From Pholis gunnellus (taxonomy: Eukaryota; Chordata; Actinopteri; Perciformes; Pholidae), in NCBI GenBank assembly GCA_910591455.2, contig OU342806.1, positions 7,926,275 to 7,990,274 of the forward strand: DNA of 64,000 nt. Reading direction: 5' to 3'. Shown one piece after another: positions 1 to 12,866 of the stretch (position 1 is its first letter; every line of letters begins with the position of its first letter). The notes below the pieces were generated by a model that saw only the letters and a list, made by a program, of their open reading frames with translations, ran no database searches and was not told the DNA's origin. The translations under genes were made by a program, and so were the position numbers.

Positions 1-414
1 TGTCCTTGATCTTGTCTTTAATACACTCAGGTATTTCTTAAGTCACTCCCAGTGGAACTGTGCTGTATCTTCAAGTCAGGCGGTAGACTGTTTACTAAGT
101 AGAGACCAGTGACAGAGCGATAAAGGAAAGACACATTAGAGTCCTAGGACCTTACAGACAAATATCCTAACTGCTTGTCTTAATTTAAGTTTCTTCCTAT
201 ATCAGAGGCAATTTCTTCACTCATGGCAGTTTCCTATCCTATCTAAGACCTCTCATCTAACTACAACTGTAAATGTGATTGTTCAGTTGGCACTTGTTCG
301 GTCATGCCTGTAGATGGACAGGCCATATTATCAACGACTCTCACTTGTCGCTGGGCACCTAGCTTGCTATCATGGACAAAAAGAATACAAAATAACCAGG
401 CAGCACTGACTGTG

Positions 415-989
415 AAAGGAATACTTTCACATTTTGTGAAAATACACTTACTGCTCTCTTGCCTTTAGCTTCTTCTTGTGTATTTGTACATTATATATGT
501 AGCTACAGCCATTAGCCGGTTAGCTTAGCCTAAAGACTGGAAGCAGCTAGCCTGGCTATGTCCAGAAGTAACAAAATCAGTAACCAGTTCCTCTAAAGCT
601 CACTAATCAACACGTTATATCTTTTACACGTTTGTTTAAAGTGTAAAAACGACACTATGTCTTTTTGTTGTTATGGTGTGGTTGCCTGACAACCAGTGGA
701 GACTCTTGACAGGTTACTCCAGCCGGCCAAAAATACGTCTGGCACATAAAACCCCCGTTAAAACCCAAATGCGTCATTTTTACAGTTCAGGTTTTTGTAT
801 GGATTAAACAAACAAGACATAAAAGGCACATTTTTGTGAGCTTTGGACAGAGTCAAGCTAACTGTTTCCCTCTGTTTCCAGTCTTCGTGCTAAGCTAACT
901 GTATGGTGATTGGTATCAATCGTGTCATCTAACCCTCAGCAAGGAAGCAAATAGGCGAGTCTCCAAAAATGTTGAAGTATTCCTTTAAG
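415..989. mobile_element. MITE-like element, copy 1
   Basis: The left end (aaaggaatactttcacattt, from 415) and the right end (ending ttcctttaa near 989) are imperfect inverted repeats of about 25 bp. The interior has the motifs 'gttagcttagcctaaagactgg' split around 520-540 and 'ggtatcaat...catctaac' near 911-933. These same motifs recur at 43031-43419 and, decayed, at about 58225-58350. No transposase is present, so it is a non-autonomous DNA element. The family is one I recall as common in fish genomes; its name is not asserted. Confidence 0.6.
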
Positions 990-2391
990 AATTTTTACAG
1001 CCACTATGACTGAATGTCCTTTAGCAAGGCACTAACTGGTCAAGGGGAGCTGTTAAGTAGCTGTCAGTTGCTGACATACCACTCGCCTCTTAGAAAGCAC
1101 GGTTACATATTAAGCCAACTTGATAACAGAGCAGCTACTTGTGGTCAAGTATCTTTTACAGAATATATATGTGTGTGTGTGTGTGTGTGCGTGTCTGTGC
1201 GCATGTGTGCTCACTGCCACAATCTTCCTGATACTCCACCACAAACATTCCCCATAGTTTGTTTTACCATATAAGGCAGTGGTGCGTCCCTGGCAGCCAG
1301 AGAATGCAAAGTGGTTGCTAAAGGAAGGGGCATGGCCAGAGACAGAGAGAATACCAGCTCTGAAAGAAAGAACAATCAAAGGGAGGAAATGAAAGAATGT
1401 TTGGCAGCTGACTTCCTGTCACTGTTTTTTCAAGATCCTCATTTGCAAATTAGCATTCAGTGTCTATTTTTAGTCAAAGTTTGTCATTCGACTTTTTTTT
1501 ACCTGAACATTGGAGTCACTTTTGTTATTTTTGGCAAAAGCGTTGCATGCTAAAAGAGCTTGTGTTGCTCTAAGCATGTGTTAAAGGAGTTTATTAAGCT
1601 GTAGGAAATGTATTTTCAACACTACCTTAAGGACCTACAGGAAAAACCTCTTCTCTTCTGTGGTCATGGTTGAGTGAATTAGAGGCATGAGAGTATGTAC
1701 TGTATGCACATACGCTTCTTTACTTGACACAAGGCTGTCTCTGTCTACAAGGGGATTCCCCCCCCCCTGTGATTGGTAAATGCTGATGACAGATAACACC
1801 CCAGGTTGCACACCTCTGATTGCAAGCGTAGATATAATGCCGCAAGGCTTTTTGTATTTGTGTGTCGCTTGACGAATGACGACACACATTTTACTTGGCA
1901 GGAAACTAGCCGGTTGCTAGCTGGTGATGTTTGTTTGAGAGAAGCATGTATTGACCTAGTGACAGTGTTTGTTTGCATGCTTGCAGAGTGTGAGTGTGTC
2001 TGGAAGTGCATCACAGCGTCTGATGTGCCGGTGTGGCTGAATGTAAAGGCTTGTGAATGGTTTGTTTGCTTGTGTGCAGGCGGTATTCTTCGCAGCACAT
2101 TGCTTCACTAAGGGAGTAGCAATATCTGTTATTTCAGGCTCCGGTTTAATTGTGCTCAATGTTTCTCACTCACACAGATGTAGTGTCGACAGACGCAGAC
2201 CTGTGTGATGGACATCGCTGATGAGATTTCAAGCTGTCCGACCGATTTGTGACCTTTCATTCATTCCGTGTTGGGTTAGGTTTTCCTCTATCAAGTGCTG
2301 GCTGTTTTAAGGCACGTCAACGCGAGTCCGACAGACATTTCCTGTCTCATATCAGCGGCCTCCCCCGGCAGCTCTGGGTGCAGGAGGGCAG

Positions 2392-2515
<124 letters not shown>

Positions 2516-4606
2516 GGAAAGACTGACTGGCTAGTCAGCAGTTTAAGATGACATGGAGACGTGGGGGAGAAAATCTTAAAAATTAAAAAAGAGGCCAGTG
2601 CCAGCTGCCAACGAGCAGAAAAGCATGCTTTCATTTCCTGAAATATTGAGTGTCTGACAGAATGGAAGATGAGAAGTCTATTTATTCGCGGCACAAACAG
2701 ACTTAATAACTCTTTTCCATTGAGCTTTCTGAGCGTGCTCTTCCTCTCCCTGCAGTGTTACCTTTCCTCCTCATTGCCAATCCTTTCTCTTTTGTCTGTT
2801 CTAATGACTTTATCGTGCCAAATGCCGTCAGAGTGACTCATCTACCTGTAAGCTGAATTGCAGACGCTCTTGACTGTTGAACTGGCAACCTGACTTCTGA
2901 ACTGAATGACTAGTCAATGAGTCACTGACCTACTAACTGCTGCTCTGTAACTGAGCACAGAATAACGTCTGTTTGTCTGAGAAATCCCCAGGTGTTTCAT
3001 TTTAGTAACGGGGATTAACTTGTGCGAGTACTCTGAGTTTGAATGAATAATTCAGCGTTGTGGCAGTTCAAACGTGGAGTTGTGTTGTGGCTTCTAAGGT
3101 TTCTGGCTGTAAACTTTTATCAGTGGACAGACTCTTTGTTGTGACCTTTGTATGAAAACTGAGGTGGGCGGGTTTCCAGTTTGCTCCCTAGGAGGTGGTG
3201 GTTGGATAAACTCACTGTCCCACTGAGAGGAAATGCCTGTTTAGTTGTCTGTTTGCTTTCTTTTTCCTCTCTCTGCCTTTGTTTCCCAAAGGCATATGAG
3301 AAGAAGCTCAATTGTCCAACCTACTTGTCCCAGTTCTGCATTCACAGTCACAGGAAATTGAGATTTTGTAAACGTTTCATTCAAATCCAAAGTCCCGTGA
3401 TCTTCAGATATTAAAAAGGATTACACTCTCCAGCCAGACCGCTTCTGTAGAAGATCCTCCAAGGACCTCCAGCTGTCTCCGTTTCTGTTATTATTCATCA
3501 GCGAGACAACTATTGATTTGTGAAACATGAGCGGGCCCCAAAGAGCGTGACGAATAGATTACAGTACCTCACTTCCAGATGGAATTAAATGTATTTTAGT
3601 TCACTTTCCGTCAGACGTCTTTATGTGGATTCAGTCTGTGTGTCTTTATGAGTATACAGAACACAGATGCAGTACTGGCAGAATATCCCCCTACAGTCAT
3701 TACAATACAACTGTATTTTAATAATAAGAGTGCTTGCAGAGGCATTGCACCAAATGTAGCTGCCTTTCTCCCAACATGTCTGCCTCTATCCACTAGTAAC
3801 ACCTTCCTAAAGAAGATGCACAGTTTCTTTGCAGTGGTAAAACAGGTGAAACACTGTTTTCCCCTTAATGAGTTTAGATATTCCATAATAACACACAACT
3901 TTAGTTTTTTTTTTAATTTCTTTTACAAAAACATATATAAACTGTCGCCGAAGATGAAAAGTCTCTATTATACAAAAAGTCTTACTTTAGGGAGAAATTC
4001 AGTATTTTCCAAAATACATAATCACTTAATCGTAACCGTTCATTTTTAAAAAACAGAAGTTGTTTGGTTTAAAAATGGAAGAGAAGGAGATTTTCTGTTC
4101 ATTCCATTTTTGATGTGACAAGGAACTTTCAGTCAGTGACTATTGCTCTGCACTCCTCGTGTGAGAAGCTGAGGAGTAAAATGCCCGATTTTAAACCTTT
4201 TCACAGTAGCGGTGATCAGGAAAACACGGGACAGGACAGCACGCCTGATTTCTAGAAAATAAACTTTGATCCATGTCTGATTTTCTTTTATTTCACTTCA
4301 ACATGATGATTTAAAAGTGTAGAGGTGCGCTTATTTTAGAGTGGACTTATCAATGTTTGTTTTTACATATTTGATTTTGCTGTGCAGACAGAATAAAACT
4401 ACAGGTTGCTGTCCTTTTTTTTTCTAGCTGTTTTATATATTTTTCAGCTGCTGACTTTTCTCTCCCCCCACTGCCCTCGTTGTGCCTTTTCCTTCTCTTT
4501 CTGTTTCATGGTGGGGAAAAGGGGGGGAAGGGAAGACCAGCTTGGATGATTTAAAGTTGAATGAATGACTAAATTTGTCTCTTCCCACATATTTTCCTCC
4601 TCACAG

Positions 4607-7600
4607 GCGGAGGGTGATGTAGCAGGTCTGAACCGTAGGATCCAACTGGTGGAGGAGGAGTTGGACCGAGCTCAGGAGAGGCTGGCCACAGCACTGCAGA
4701 AACTGGAGGAGGCTGAGAAGGCCGCAGATGAGAGCGAGAGGTCAGTTTGTGATAAAAAAAAAGATTCAACCTTGATCTTCTTTAGATTTGAATTTTGTTT
4801 TATGTGCATTTATGCCTGCAATTGTGTGAGAATGTGTGTTCCTGGCTTTCACAACATAATTTAAAGCCTTATTTATGTCTTGTCCAATCAGAGGGATGAA
4901 GGTTATTGAGAACCGAGCGAGTAAGGACGAGGAGAAGATGGAGATTCAGGAGATGCAGCTGAAGGAGGCTAAACACATCGCCGAGGAGGCCGACCGTAAA
5001 TACGAGGAGGTGAGTTTGACAACACGAGCTGGTTCGGAGCATTTGCACTCCACTCTTCATTGTAACTTTTAGTCTTTAGTCTGACCTACTTTTGTTCGTT
5101 CGGATTCTGTTGTGCTTCAAGACCAAAAACCTTTATTGATTGTTGTCCCAGGTTGCCCGTAAACTGGTGATCCTGGAGGGAGAGCTGGAGAGAGCTGAGG
5201 AGAGGGCCGAACTCTCAGAATGGTAAAACTAGTGAACACACTAACACAAGAGCAAATACACACATGGTCGCGCCTTTCGCTCTTCCATTGAAACCAAGCA
5301 TGTGTCTGTCTTCCTCCACAGTAAAGCCGGGGACCTGGAGGAGGAGCTGAAAAATGTGACCAACAACCTGAAGTCCTTAGAAGCCCAGTCTGAGAAGGTG
5401 AGAGTGTCATGTTGCATGTGGGTGATATGCATGGCGATGACTGGACCGTGCAGCAGAAATACACATTTAGCTATAAGTATTACTTCTTCTTTTGGCCTCC
5501 TGAACTGCCAGATTAGTGATGTTTTTCCACACAGGAAAAAATGCAGCAGACTGCAACAAACTTCTCTTTTTTTTTACCAGTAATGTCCAAGATAAACATA
5601 ATCTCAGGTCTATTTGAAAGGCTAGCCACAAAGTGGTAGTAAAAGACAAATGCATCTGTTCAGAATGCATCGACGGAAAAACGTTTTTTTTTAAATCATA
5701 TTGGCAAATAGTTTCACAGCTGATTAATGGTTTATGGAGTTGCTTTCCTTCTCTTTCACAAATAAACATTCCAAATATATACAACATTACATACTGAACA
5801 CCCGTTCTGGCGACCAGCGTGTGCTCATCTCCACTTCCCTGTATGCTATCATTGTACTCATGGCTCAGTGGACAGTCATTTGAGTGAGTAGGGAGGGACA
5901 CCACATCACCTAAGTATTGTTTCATACAACCGGCAATTGTGTATCATCAGGCCGTACTTACAACGCAACCCTTTATCTTCCCCTCAGGTTGTTTAGATGC
6001 AAACCTGAACGTATCAAGATAGCTGGACAACCGTGATATGTCGACGTTTGAATCTGACAAATTTAAGTTCTTTAATGTCACGTGCACAGGCTAAGAAGCA
6101 GTCGTCGGCGATGAATATCTTAGATCTTAGGCTCCCCCTAACAATGTTCATTAAAAAGCCGCTGAGGCCTTTTCTCACATGTGCAGGGTTAATGGCAGCG
6201 TACGGTGTTTTGGTATACGTGAACCAGCAGCTAGTAGAGACCTGCAGCGCATTCTTCCTGCTCGCTACGTTAAATTCCTCCCCAGGCACCGGCAGGCAGA
6301 ATGACGGCATGCCAGACTTACCACATGACTTTAAGAAATACATGCCATTGCCTTGTTCGGTCAGGCCTGCCGAGGTTGGCATCACAGCACAACTTGTTCC
6401 CAGGCCATGCCAACGCCTCGCCTCTTTCGTGCCACTACCTCTCTCTTTGCATATCACTCCTCAGAGGGAGTGGTGCCATAGCTGTTGGAGCAATTATTAT
6501 CCTTGTATGATGAGTGTGTGCGTTCACATTGTGTGCATTTGTAGGTGAAAGCATGTGTTTGCATTTCTGTAACTGATTAGGTAATGCTGTTGCTCTGTGT
6601 CTCTGTATGTCAAAAGTACTCCGAAAAAGAAGACAAGTACGAAGAGGAGATCAAAGTTCTGACTGACAAACTGAAGGAGGTGAGATCCTGATTCTACTGA
6701 TCACATGTATTGTATGTTTTTGGAGGGAAACAAATCAGCAATGTCCCAAATATAAGCTGGCACTATTGTGATACTTTAAGAAGAAACACTGCGACGGGCC
6801 TCACAGTTGGGTAGAGGACTTCGACACATACAATATAACTGCAGTGTCTCTTGGTCAAATCAGGCCATGTCATCATCTGATACTCTCCCCCTACGTTTCG
6901 TATCTCCCTCTACTGGATACGTTTAAAAAAAAAAAGGAAATGCCAAAAAAATCAAGTTTTCTTAAAATTTAGGAGGTTATTTTTGTTACTAACTGGATGA
7001 TTTTAACTGGCTGTACATTCATTTTTACCAGTTTAAAGTAATAACTCACCCCCAAAATGATCAGCTGTGTATGAATTACTCCCCCCGTACTGTTACCTTG
7101 AATTTCTTTAAATCTTTTTTTCTCTCGCATGCATCCGCTGTAAATGTAGAGTTTAGAAACAGAGAGAAAACTTGATGAATATGTAAATGGAGCGGCGTTT
7201 CACATCAGCCAACGTATCACATCCGTTTTCAAGTACTCACACAACTCGTGCATTGTGATCCAAGTCTCATTCATCCAGTCGCATGCTCACCACTTCCCAA
7301 ACACATGCATCTTCGATGAAACCATACTATTTAAAACACTTCCGCATAAACAGTTTCACGCTTGTGCAGGCGGCTCGCTCCTCATCCGTGCGAGGACTGT
7401 TTATGTGGAAGTGTTTCAAACGGTAAAGTTATAGCGACAATGCATGTTTGAGAAGTAGTGAGCACACGACTGGATGAATGAGACTTGGGTTAGACTGCAC
7501 ACGCTGTGTGAGTGTTTGTGTTTGTTATTGTTTTGCCGTCAAATCCATTTGCTTCAATTCATCGAGACTTTTCTTTGATTGCCTGTTCACTGCGGTGGCA

Positions 7601-9344
7601 TGCAAGAATAACTACGTTTTCTCCACTAACTCAAGGTAACAAAGTAATGGATATATAAATGGATCATTTTAGGGGTGAAGTATTATTATTATCTGCATGC
7701 ATTGAAAACTTGAACGTAAAACATGTAATGTCTTTGGTTACTTTGGAAGGCACCGAAAGGCTCTTGAAAACCTGCAGTATTCCAGTCTTGAATGTGGAAT
7801 TCACTGAGTTACAGATTGCCTCTTTACTTTGTAACATGCCGTGTCTGTGTTTCGGTCAGGCTGAAACCCGTGCAGAGTTTGCAGAGAGGAGCGTGGCCAA
7901 ACTGGAAAAGTCCATTGATGACCTGGAAGGTATGAGATCAGCACCACTCACATGTCGTAGTGTTGCACCGCTTCGTTTCCACTTTGGTGATGAACCACAA
8001 ACGGGTTGTTTAGCGGAGTTTCTAATACTACTCCATGTCAGCCAGGCCACAAAGGGGACAGAATGTGCTCAGATGTTTTTACGTCAGCATCATTTAGTTG
8101 TCAAACCACAGGCAGCTGAGTTTAGAGTTATTGGAGCAGTTGTGTGTGACAGTCAGAGCAGGTTTTAAATGCTGGAAGCTCACCAAGCTTCAGAGCCAAG
8201 AGCTTAATTATATATGCATCATTCTTTCTTCCAAGCATTTCTGCATTTTTTAAGCCTGACCTATTTTTCTTGTGTCTTCTCCTTCCTCCCTCTGCTCTTC
8301 TTCTGCCTCTCATTCTTATCCTGCTTTTGGCTTGTTTGTGTCGCCGCTGTCCCTGGCAACCTGCTTGTACTTCCTGTCGACCTCTGACCTCCAGATGAAT
8401 TGTATGCTCAGAAGCTGAAGTACAAGGCCATTAGTGAGGAGCTGGACCATGCCCTTAATGACATGACATCTCTGTAGATGCTCTGACATCTTTTTCTCTC
8501 TGCCTCTCACTTCAATTTTTCTCCCTCGTGCTTTGAATTCATATTCTCTCTGTGGATCATACTGTATGTGCCTTCTTCACATCTTTCTATGCAGGAAATT
8601 ATTAATTAAAAAAATGTTCTTCCTACTTTACAGCTTTTGTCTCTCAAGTTTAATGCCTTTGTAAAATGATTGATGCATAACCTCAACTACGTGGTGTACA
8701 TTACCATGCACTCTGTGATTTCTTTAATTAGGTAACCAACAATCTGATTTTGTCAAACTTGTAGCTATATACATTGTACGTCTAAATATCAGGAGGTTTA
8801 TGTGGGACAAGGTGAGATTTTCTCTGTTTTTTGTGTGAATTAATGCAGCTTGAAATCCCCTTTGACCCTTTGAAACACTATTTTGGTTGTAAATCTAACT
8901 CATTTGTGATAGTTTTTGATATATGTTTGTACTGACTTTACACATGGTAGCATCGGATACAACAAATGCAGCACACAAGTCCTCTAAGACGTCCATAGTG
9001 TAATCTACTAACAGTCTCTGGCAGAGAATGACAGTCAGCAGTTTATGCATGAAAGGCACAGCGGTGTGGTTGAGGTTTTTGCATGTGGCACAACTTTAAT
9101 CAAAAATGTTATGCAAAACATCTGTTCAGTAAAACAGTGCTCTGTGCTGTTTTGCAAGGAATGCTGACATACCTATAAAGGAGAATACATTGTTATGGCT
9201 CGTGCAGTATTATCTGCTGATGATTGAGGCTTCACCGTGTCACTTTTCTTTTTCCCTACAGAGAAATTATCACAAGCCAAAGAGGAGAATCTGGGCATGC
9301 ATCAAGTCCTGGACCAGACCCTGCAGGAACTGAACAGCTTATAA
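4607..9344 (+). CDS. tpm4: Tropomyosin alpha-4-like gene, exons 3 to 9 (5' end outside window)
   Basis: Tropomyosin is a dimeric coiled coil that lies along actin filaments and controls access of myosin and other binders. Visible coding exons are 4607-4740, 4892-5009, 5152-5222, 5322-5397, 6617-6679 and 7860-7929, then alternative last exons 8395-8477 and 9262-9344. All junctions are GT/AG and stay in phase. The exons encode about 204 residues of unbroken heptad repeat, including AEGDVAGLNRRIQLVEEEL and KVIENRASKDEEKMEIQEMQ. The only version of exon 6 seen is 6b-like. Adding a short-isoform exon 1b would give about 248 aa, the usual non-muscle TPM4 length. I prefer tpm4 over tpm1/tpm3 because the second terminal exon (EKLSQAKEENLGMHQVLDQT...) is closest to TPM4 and because rab8a and hsh2d follow, as on human 19p13. 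The start codon lies upstream of the window. Confidence 0.9.
7036..7686. mobile_element. Foldback MITE inside tropomyosin intron (between exons 6617-6679 and 7860-7929)
   Basis: The outer ends are inverted: taataactcacccccaaaat... at about 7039-7062 against ...attttaggggtgaagtatta at 7662-7686. An inner palindrome pairs 7260-7354 with 7396-7489; for example tctcattcatccagtc on the left answers gactggatgaatgaga on the right. No coding capacity is seen. The structure is a two-tier hairpin about 650 bp long. Confidence 0.8.
8395..8477 (+). CDS. tpm4: tpm4 alternative last exon, 9a type (striated-muscle style C-terminus)
   Basis: After the acceptor at 8393-8394 the exon completes a split Asp codon and reads DELYAQKLKYKAISEELDHA, then LNDMTSL and TAG at 8475-8477. 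This is the 9a-type C-terminus used in striated muscle tropomyosins for head-to-tail overlap and troponin T contact. It shares the phase of exon 9262-9344, so the two are mutually exclusive ends of the same transcript. Confidence 0.9.
9262..9344 (+). CDS. tpm4: tpm4 alternative last exon, 9d type (non-muscle/smooth style C-terminus)
   Basis: The exon follows a strong polypyrimidine tract and acceptor at 9260-9261. It encodes EKLSQAKEENLGMHQVLDQT, then LQELNSL and a TAA stop at 9342-9344. This is the 9d-type end typical of cytoskeletal tropomyosins. It is the same length (83 nt) and phase as the 9a exon upstream. Confidence 0.9.
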
Positions 9345-11018
9345 AAACACAGAGAGGAAGCTGGAGAGGATGAGATCGTCATGTAATATTCCTTTAATGT
9401 TCGACTCCATTCCACATTTCGACCTGTAAAATCTTTATTCCCAGTGTGAAGGGGGTTTAACTTAATGCTTGTCCTTGATATTTTTTTTTTTCTAAGGCAC
9501 AACTTGGTTTCTTTTTTTATGATGGGAAGTAATTTTGACCCCATTGCTTCTTTTTTATCCCCAGCTGTGATTGCAGAAATTCTCCCCAGAAATGATTTTT
9601 GACCACTTATTTAGAAAGAACCGGCAACTAACACACCCAAAGAAACCTCAGATTTGGTCACTGCTTGAACCACTCAAACTGGCTCAATTTTACATGTTAT
9701 GTGCACATACATTAAGCCTCTGACTGATTATTTTAATACATATGCTTCAGATGGTGTTGGGTTTTGCTGCGACTACATTTGGGCTCTGAAGTGCCACCCA
9801 GTGGTGATACGATGTTGGTCAACAGTCTTGTTTTTCTGATCATGCTGTACCACTTTAAGAGGCTACAAGTTAACAGACATTTGGCTTATGTGTGCCTGTC
9901 TTAGCAGTATGCTACTTAATCTGGTTGTGTGATGAGCATGATGGTGAAATGTACAGGTGACCTAATGGAAAGGGTTCATTGATAAATAAACAGGTCAAGG
10001 CACATGCTGCCCAGTCTCTCTGGGCCTCCCAACATTTAATTAGAAAAATAATGGCTCTTTTGCCATTCCCCTATTATCCTGAGGCCTACATGTTAAGATG
10101 CACGGAGTATTTATGTGCATCAAAAGATTTTTACTCTATTTTGTTGTGTGAGAGTCTGTGCAGAACCTGAGAGCTGTGCATGTACAGTATCTAGCAGTGA
10201 CATTTCTTACCTGTACTACCTTTGCCTAAGCTAGACCTGACCGTTGACACATTCATCATGATTGCCAACAATCTGCCATAATGTAGTTAATATTTACTAG
10301 ATTTACAATATATTGTATTACATGTGCGAGCTAAACCCAAAACCACTTGAAGCTCAAGTCAAGCTTTTATCAACCACGGATACTTATTGTATATAGTAGA
10401 ATAATGTTAGGTATTTGAGAAATTGTATTGCTATGATTATTTTTGGTTTTGTTTTATTTACACGACTTCTTATTTTGCCAGGGGAACTCTCCAGACCAAA
10501 GAACACACATAACACAGACAATAAATTCTTTAAATGTTTTACTTTTGTTTGTGACGGCCATCATGGTTTTTATCTCATGACAGGGCGATGAAAAGTGCCT
10601 CACACATGACCGAGGCCATTTTGAAACATTTTGTTCACCAACCTCCCCCCCCCCCCCATGTCAACTTAATAAATGTTTTACAGAAATCATGACTCATTGG
10701 ACTTTGTGTGCATTCTGAAGAATTCAAAACATGTTTTATTCATTCAATAGAAGTAGTTGAACTACATAAAAGTGCTTCATCATATCAATCTGATACTAGT
10801 CATTCTGATCACATGGCATGTCTATGATTGAAGTTTATTTTGAGCTTGCATCGCTCCTCTCCTGCTCTATTGCGTGAAACACCGCGGGGGAGGGGGATGA
10901 CATTCCACTCCACATTTTCAAGATACAGATACATTTCTCTACTAAGGATTTAACGCTTAACCCGAAATATAGTCCATTCTTCCAGCTGCCCGTCATGGGT
11001 GTTTTGCACATTTTCTGT
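9345..11018. other. tpm4 3' UTR and short gap to the convergent rps27-like gene
   Basis: This stretch is AT-rich and without exons. Candidate polyadenylation hexamers (AATAAA) occur near 9984, 10521 and 10668. A C-run of about 15 bases lies at 10645-10659. The rps27-like gene ends on the opposite strand at 11019, so the two genes converge tail to tail. Confidence 0.6.
10668..10673 (+). terminator. Candidate polyadenylation signal for tpm4
   Basis: AATAAA occurs in 'cttaataaatg', downstream of the 9d stop and about 350 bp before the end of the convergent rps27-like gene. It is the last of several AATAAA hexamers in the UTR, so upstream ones may also be used. Confidence 0.5.
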
Positions 11019-11989
11019 TCAGGAATATTTCTTTCTGAAGGCACAGCCTAGACAGACAAAAAGCAAATGCTTCAATATCTCATAGTCAAAACCACAAGGA
11101 TAGGATTGAAACCTTCATGAAACTGTCATATGTTAACATATATCCACTCACTTCCATACCTTGGAGAAAACCAAAGCAACATAAATACATATATTCATGT
11201 ATTTTTACCTTCAGTTAATCTGCATTTTCCCCCTGCTGGTTGACAGAGGATTAAAGAGCAGCCTGCACAAGGTACCACTGTCTGGGCATGGCTGAAGATG
11301 GTGGTGATCTTGTAGCAGCCTGGGGAGTACAGAGAGTACGGTCAATTAGAATATACCACTTTAAAGCACTTACTTAATCCCAAAACCCATTAGAAAATCA
11401 ATAATAACATTTAGCTGCGTGGTGCAGCCTTACCTGTGCACTTAACATCCATGAAGTAGGAGTTGGGACTCTGCACCAGCCTCTTCTTCTTGTGCTTACT
11501 CCTCTCCTTGGCAAGACTGGGGTACAACAGATCCTTATCCTGCAACCCAGATAAGAGGATGGTTAACTTTGTCATTTCAGAGAACTGAAGGAATATCTTG
11601 TTATTATTATTTCACTTATTCACTGAATGACAAGGCAATAATATTTGGTTTATGTTTTCATTATGCTGTAATGCCCCCTATTGTCTGATGAATGAATTTC
11701 TACTTCGAGCAAATATCCTAGTACACAAACATGTCCAGGCAAGCCCAGGAATCATATCTGAGGCTAAATACACCTGTATACTGAATACAGATGATTATTT
11801 TAAATACTTGTGCATATTACCCCATGTGTCAACTGATAAATACATATTTCTCATTCTGTTATATGATGTTATGTTTATCCACTGACTAATAACAGAGTGT
11901 TTGCACAACTTTCTGTCCATCAAAACTGTTCTACAAGTTCTAACAACAAAAACATATCGAGCAGCACAAATATGTTCACTTACTTGCAT
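11019..11989 (-). CDS. Ribosomal protein S27-like (eS27), 83 aa, divergent copy
   Basis: eS27 is a small zinc-binding protein of the 40S ribosomal subunit. Coding exons on the minus strand are 11984-11989 (Met-Gln), 11434-11539, 11209-11319 and 11019-11047; the four are in phase with GT/AG junctions and total 252 nt. The core KKKRLVQSPNSYFMDVKC is identical to the family consensus as I know it, followed by a zinc finger with two C-x2-C pairs (CTGC and CAGC) separated by 15 residues. Differences from the usual protein include the N-terminus (MQDKDLL instead of MPLAKDLL), YPSLAKERS, an extra Cys in GGKCRL, and the end CAFRKKYS. The first exon is the weakest part: the two-codon start is supported by a good donor (gtaagt) but is one residue short. 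It is either rps27l-like or a separate rps27 duplicate. All exons are open, so I see no sign of a pseudogene. Confidence 0.85.
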
Positions 11990-12866
11990 TTTTGCTCAAA
12001 TCAGGGAGGTTTATCTTCCAATGCAAATACGATATAGAAAGTGAAATTTCCAATGCGCCCTCAACTGTACTTTTGTTGTTGTAATATTCTGATGTGCGTT
12101 TACAGTGCAGTACCGGAAGAGACTGAGCAGGCGGGGTCTTCTTCTTTAAGGGAGGAGCAACAGATTGTACTGGATGGACTGGTCCACGTTGAGTACATAA
12201 TAATGCTACTTTAATAATTACTTTTGCAAACAGTACAAAAGGCACTAATTATCAAATTAAGAGCCCAAAGACACTTTAATGAATCAAAAACAATGAATTG
12301 ATAGTAGTTAATTGTTCCGACTAGTTTAGTAGAACTGTTGTTTTTTAATTTAAATTATGCAGACTTTTAGACTGTCTAACCTCTTGATATTTATGGAAGC
12401 CCATTTACACTACTGTGATGAAAAAATAAATATCCTGTAAGTCGTTGTAATGAGATACTATCTCAAAAATAATTACGAAGCATCTTATAATTATTACTTC
12501 GCATCTTACAGGATTTTTTAAAATTTATTATTATTATTAAAGTGCAGAAAAGAGCTTACATAGCATATTTAGTATATGACTAATATATTTAGTGGTACGC
12601 AACACAACACCGACTAAATATTGGTTATTTTTTAGAGAACATCCATCTCTATACGACTCATTTTGTCAAAAGGCTAATTAACACATATTTTAATTCGGGT
12701 GACCATAGACATCAAAACGAGCGAACCCAACGGGAAAAGCAACTTCCGGAGCCACGACGACAGAGAAGAGTGACAGTTGATTTGACCAAAAGAAAAGCTC
12801 TCGCGCAGTGACGTCTCTGTCTCTAACAACGGGCGGGATATCCGCAGTAGTAAGCTAACTAATAAC
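11990..12866. promoter_or_regulatory. Divergent promoter region between rps27-like (-) and rab8a (+)
   Basis: The two start codons lie 877 bp apart in opposite directions. On the minus strand a pyrimidine tract (ctcttccgg, 12112-12120) resembles the 5' TOP start of ribosomal protein mRNAs, with a ccccgcc GC-box-like motif about 20 bp further out. Just upstream of rab8a a tgacgtc CRE-like core lies at about 12809-12815. These are motif matches only. Confidence 0.4.

Noticed and set aside
6014..6548. Overlapping 147- and 171-residue open frames on opposite strands in a tropomyosin intron
   Set aside because: Neither resembles a known protein, no splice signals delimit them, and both strands are open at once, which points to base composition. 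A decayed insertion remains possible.
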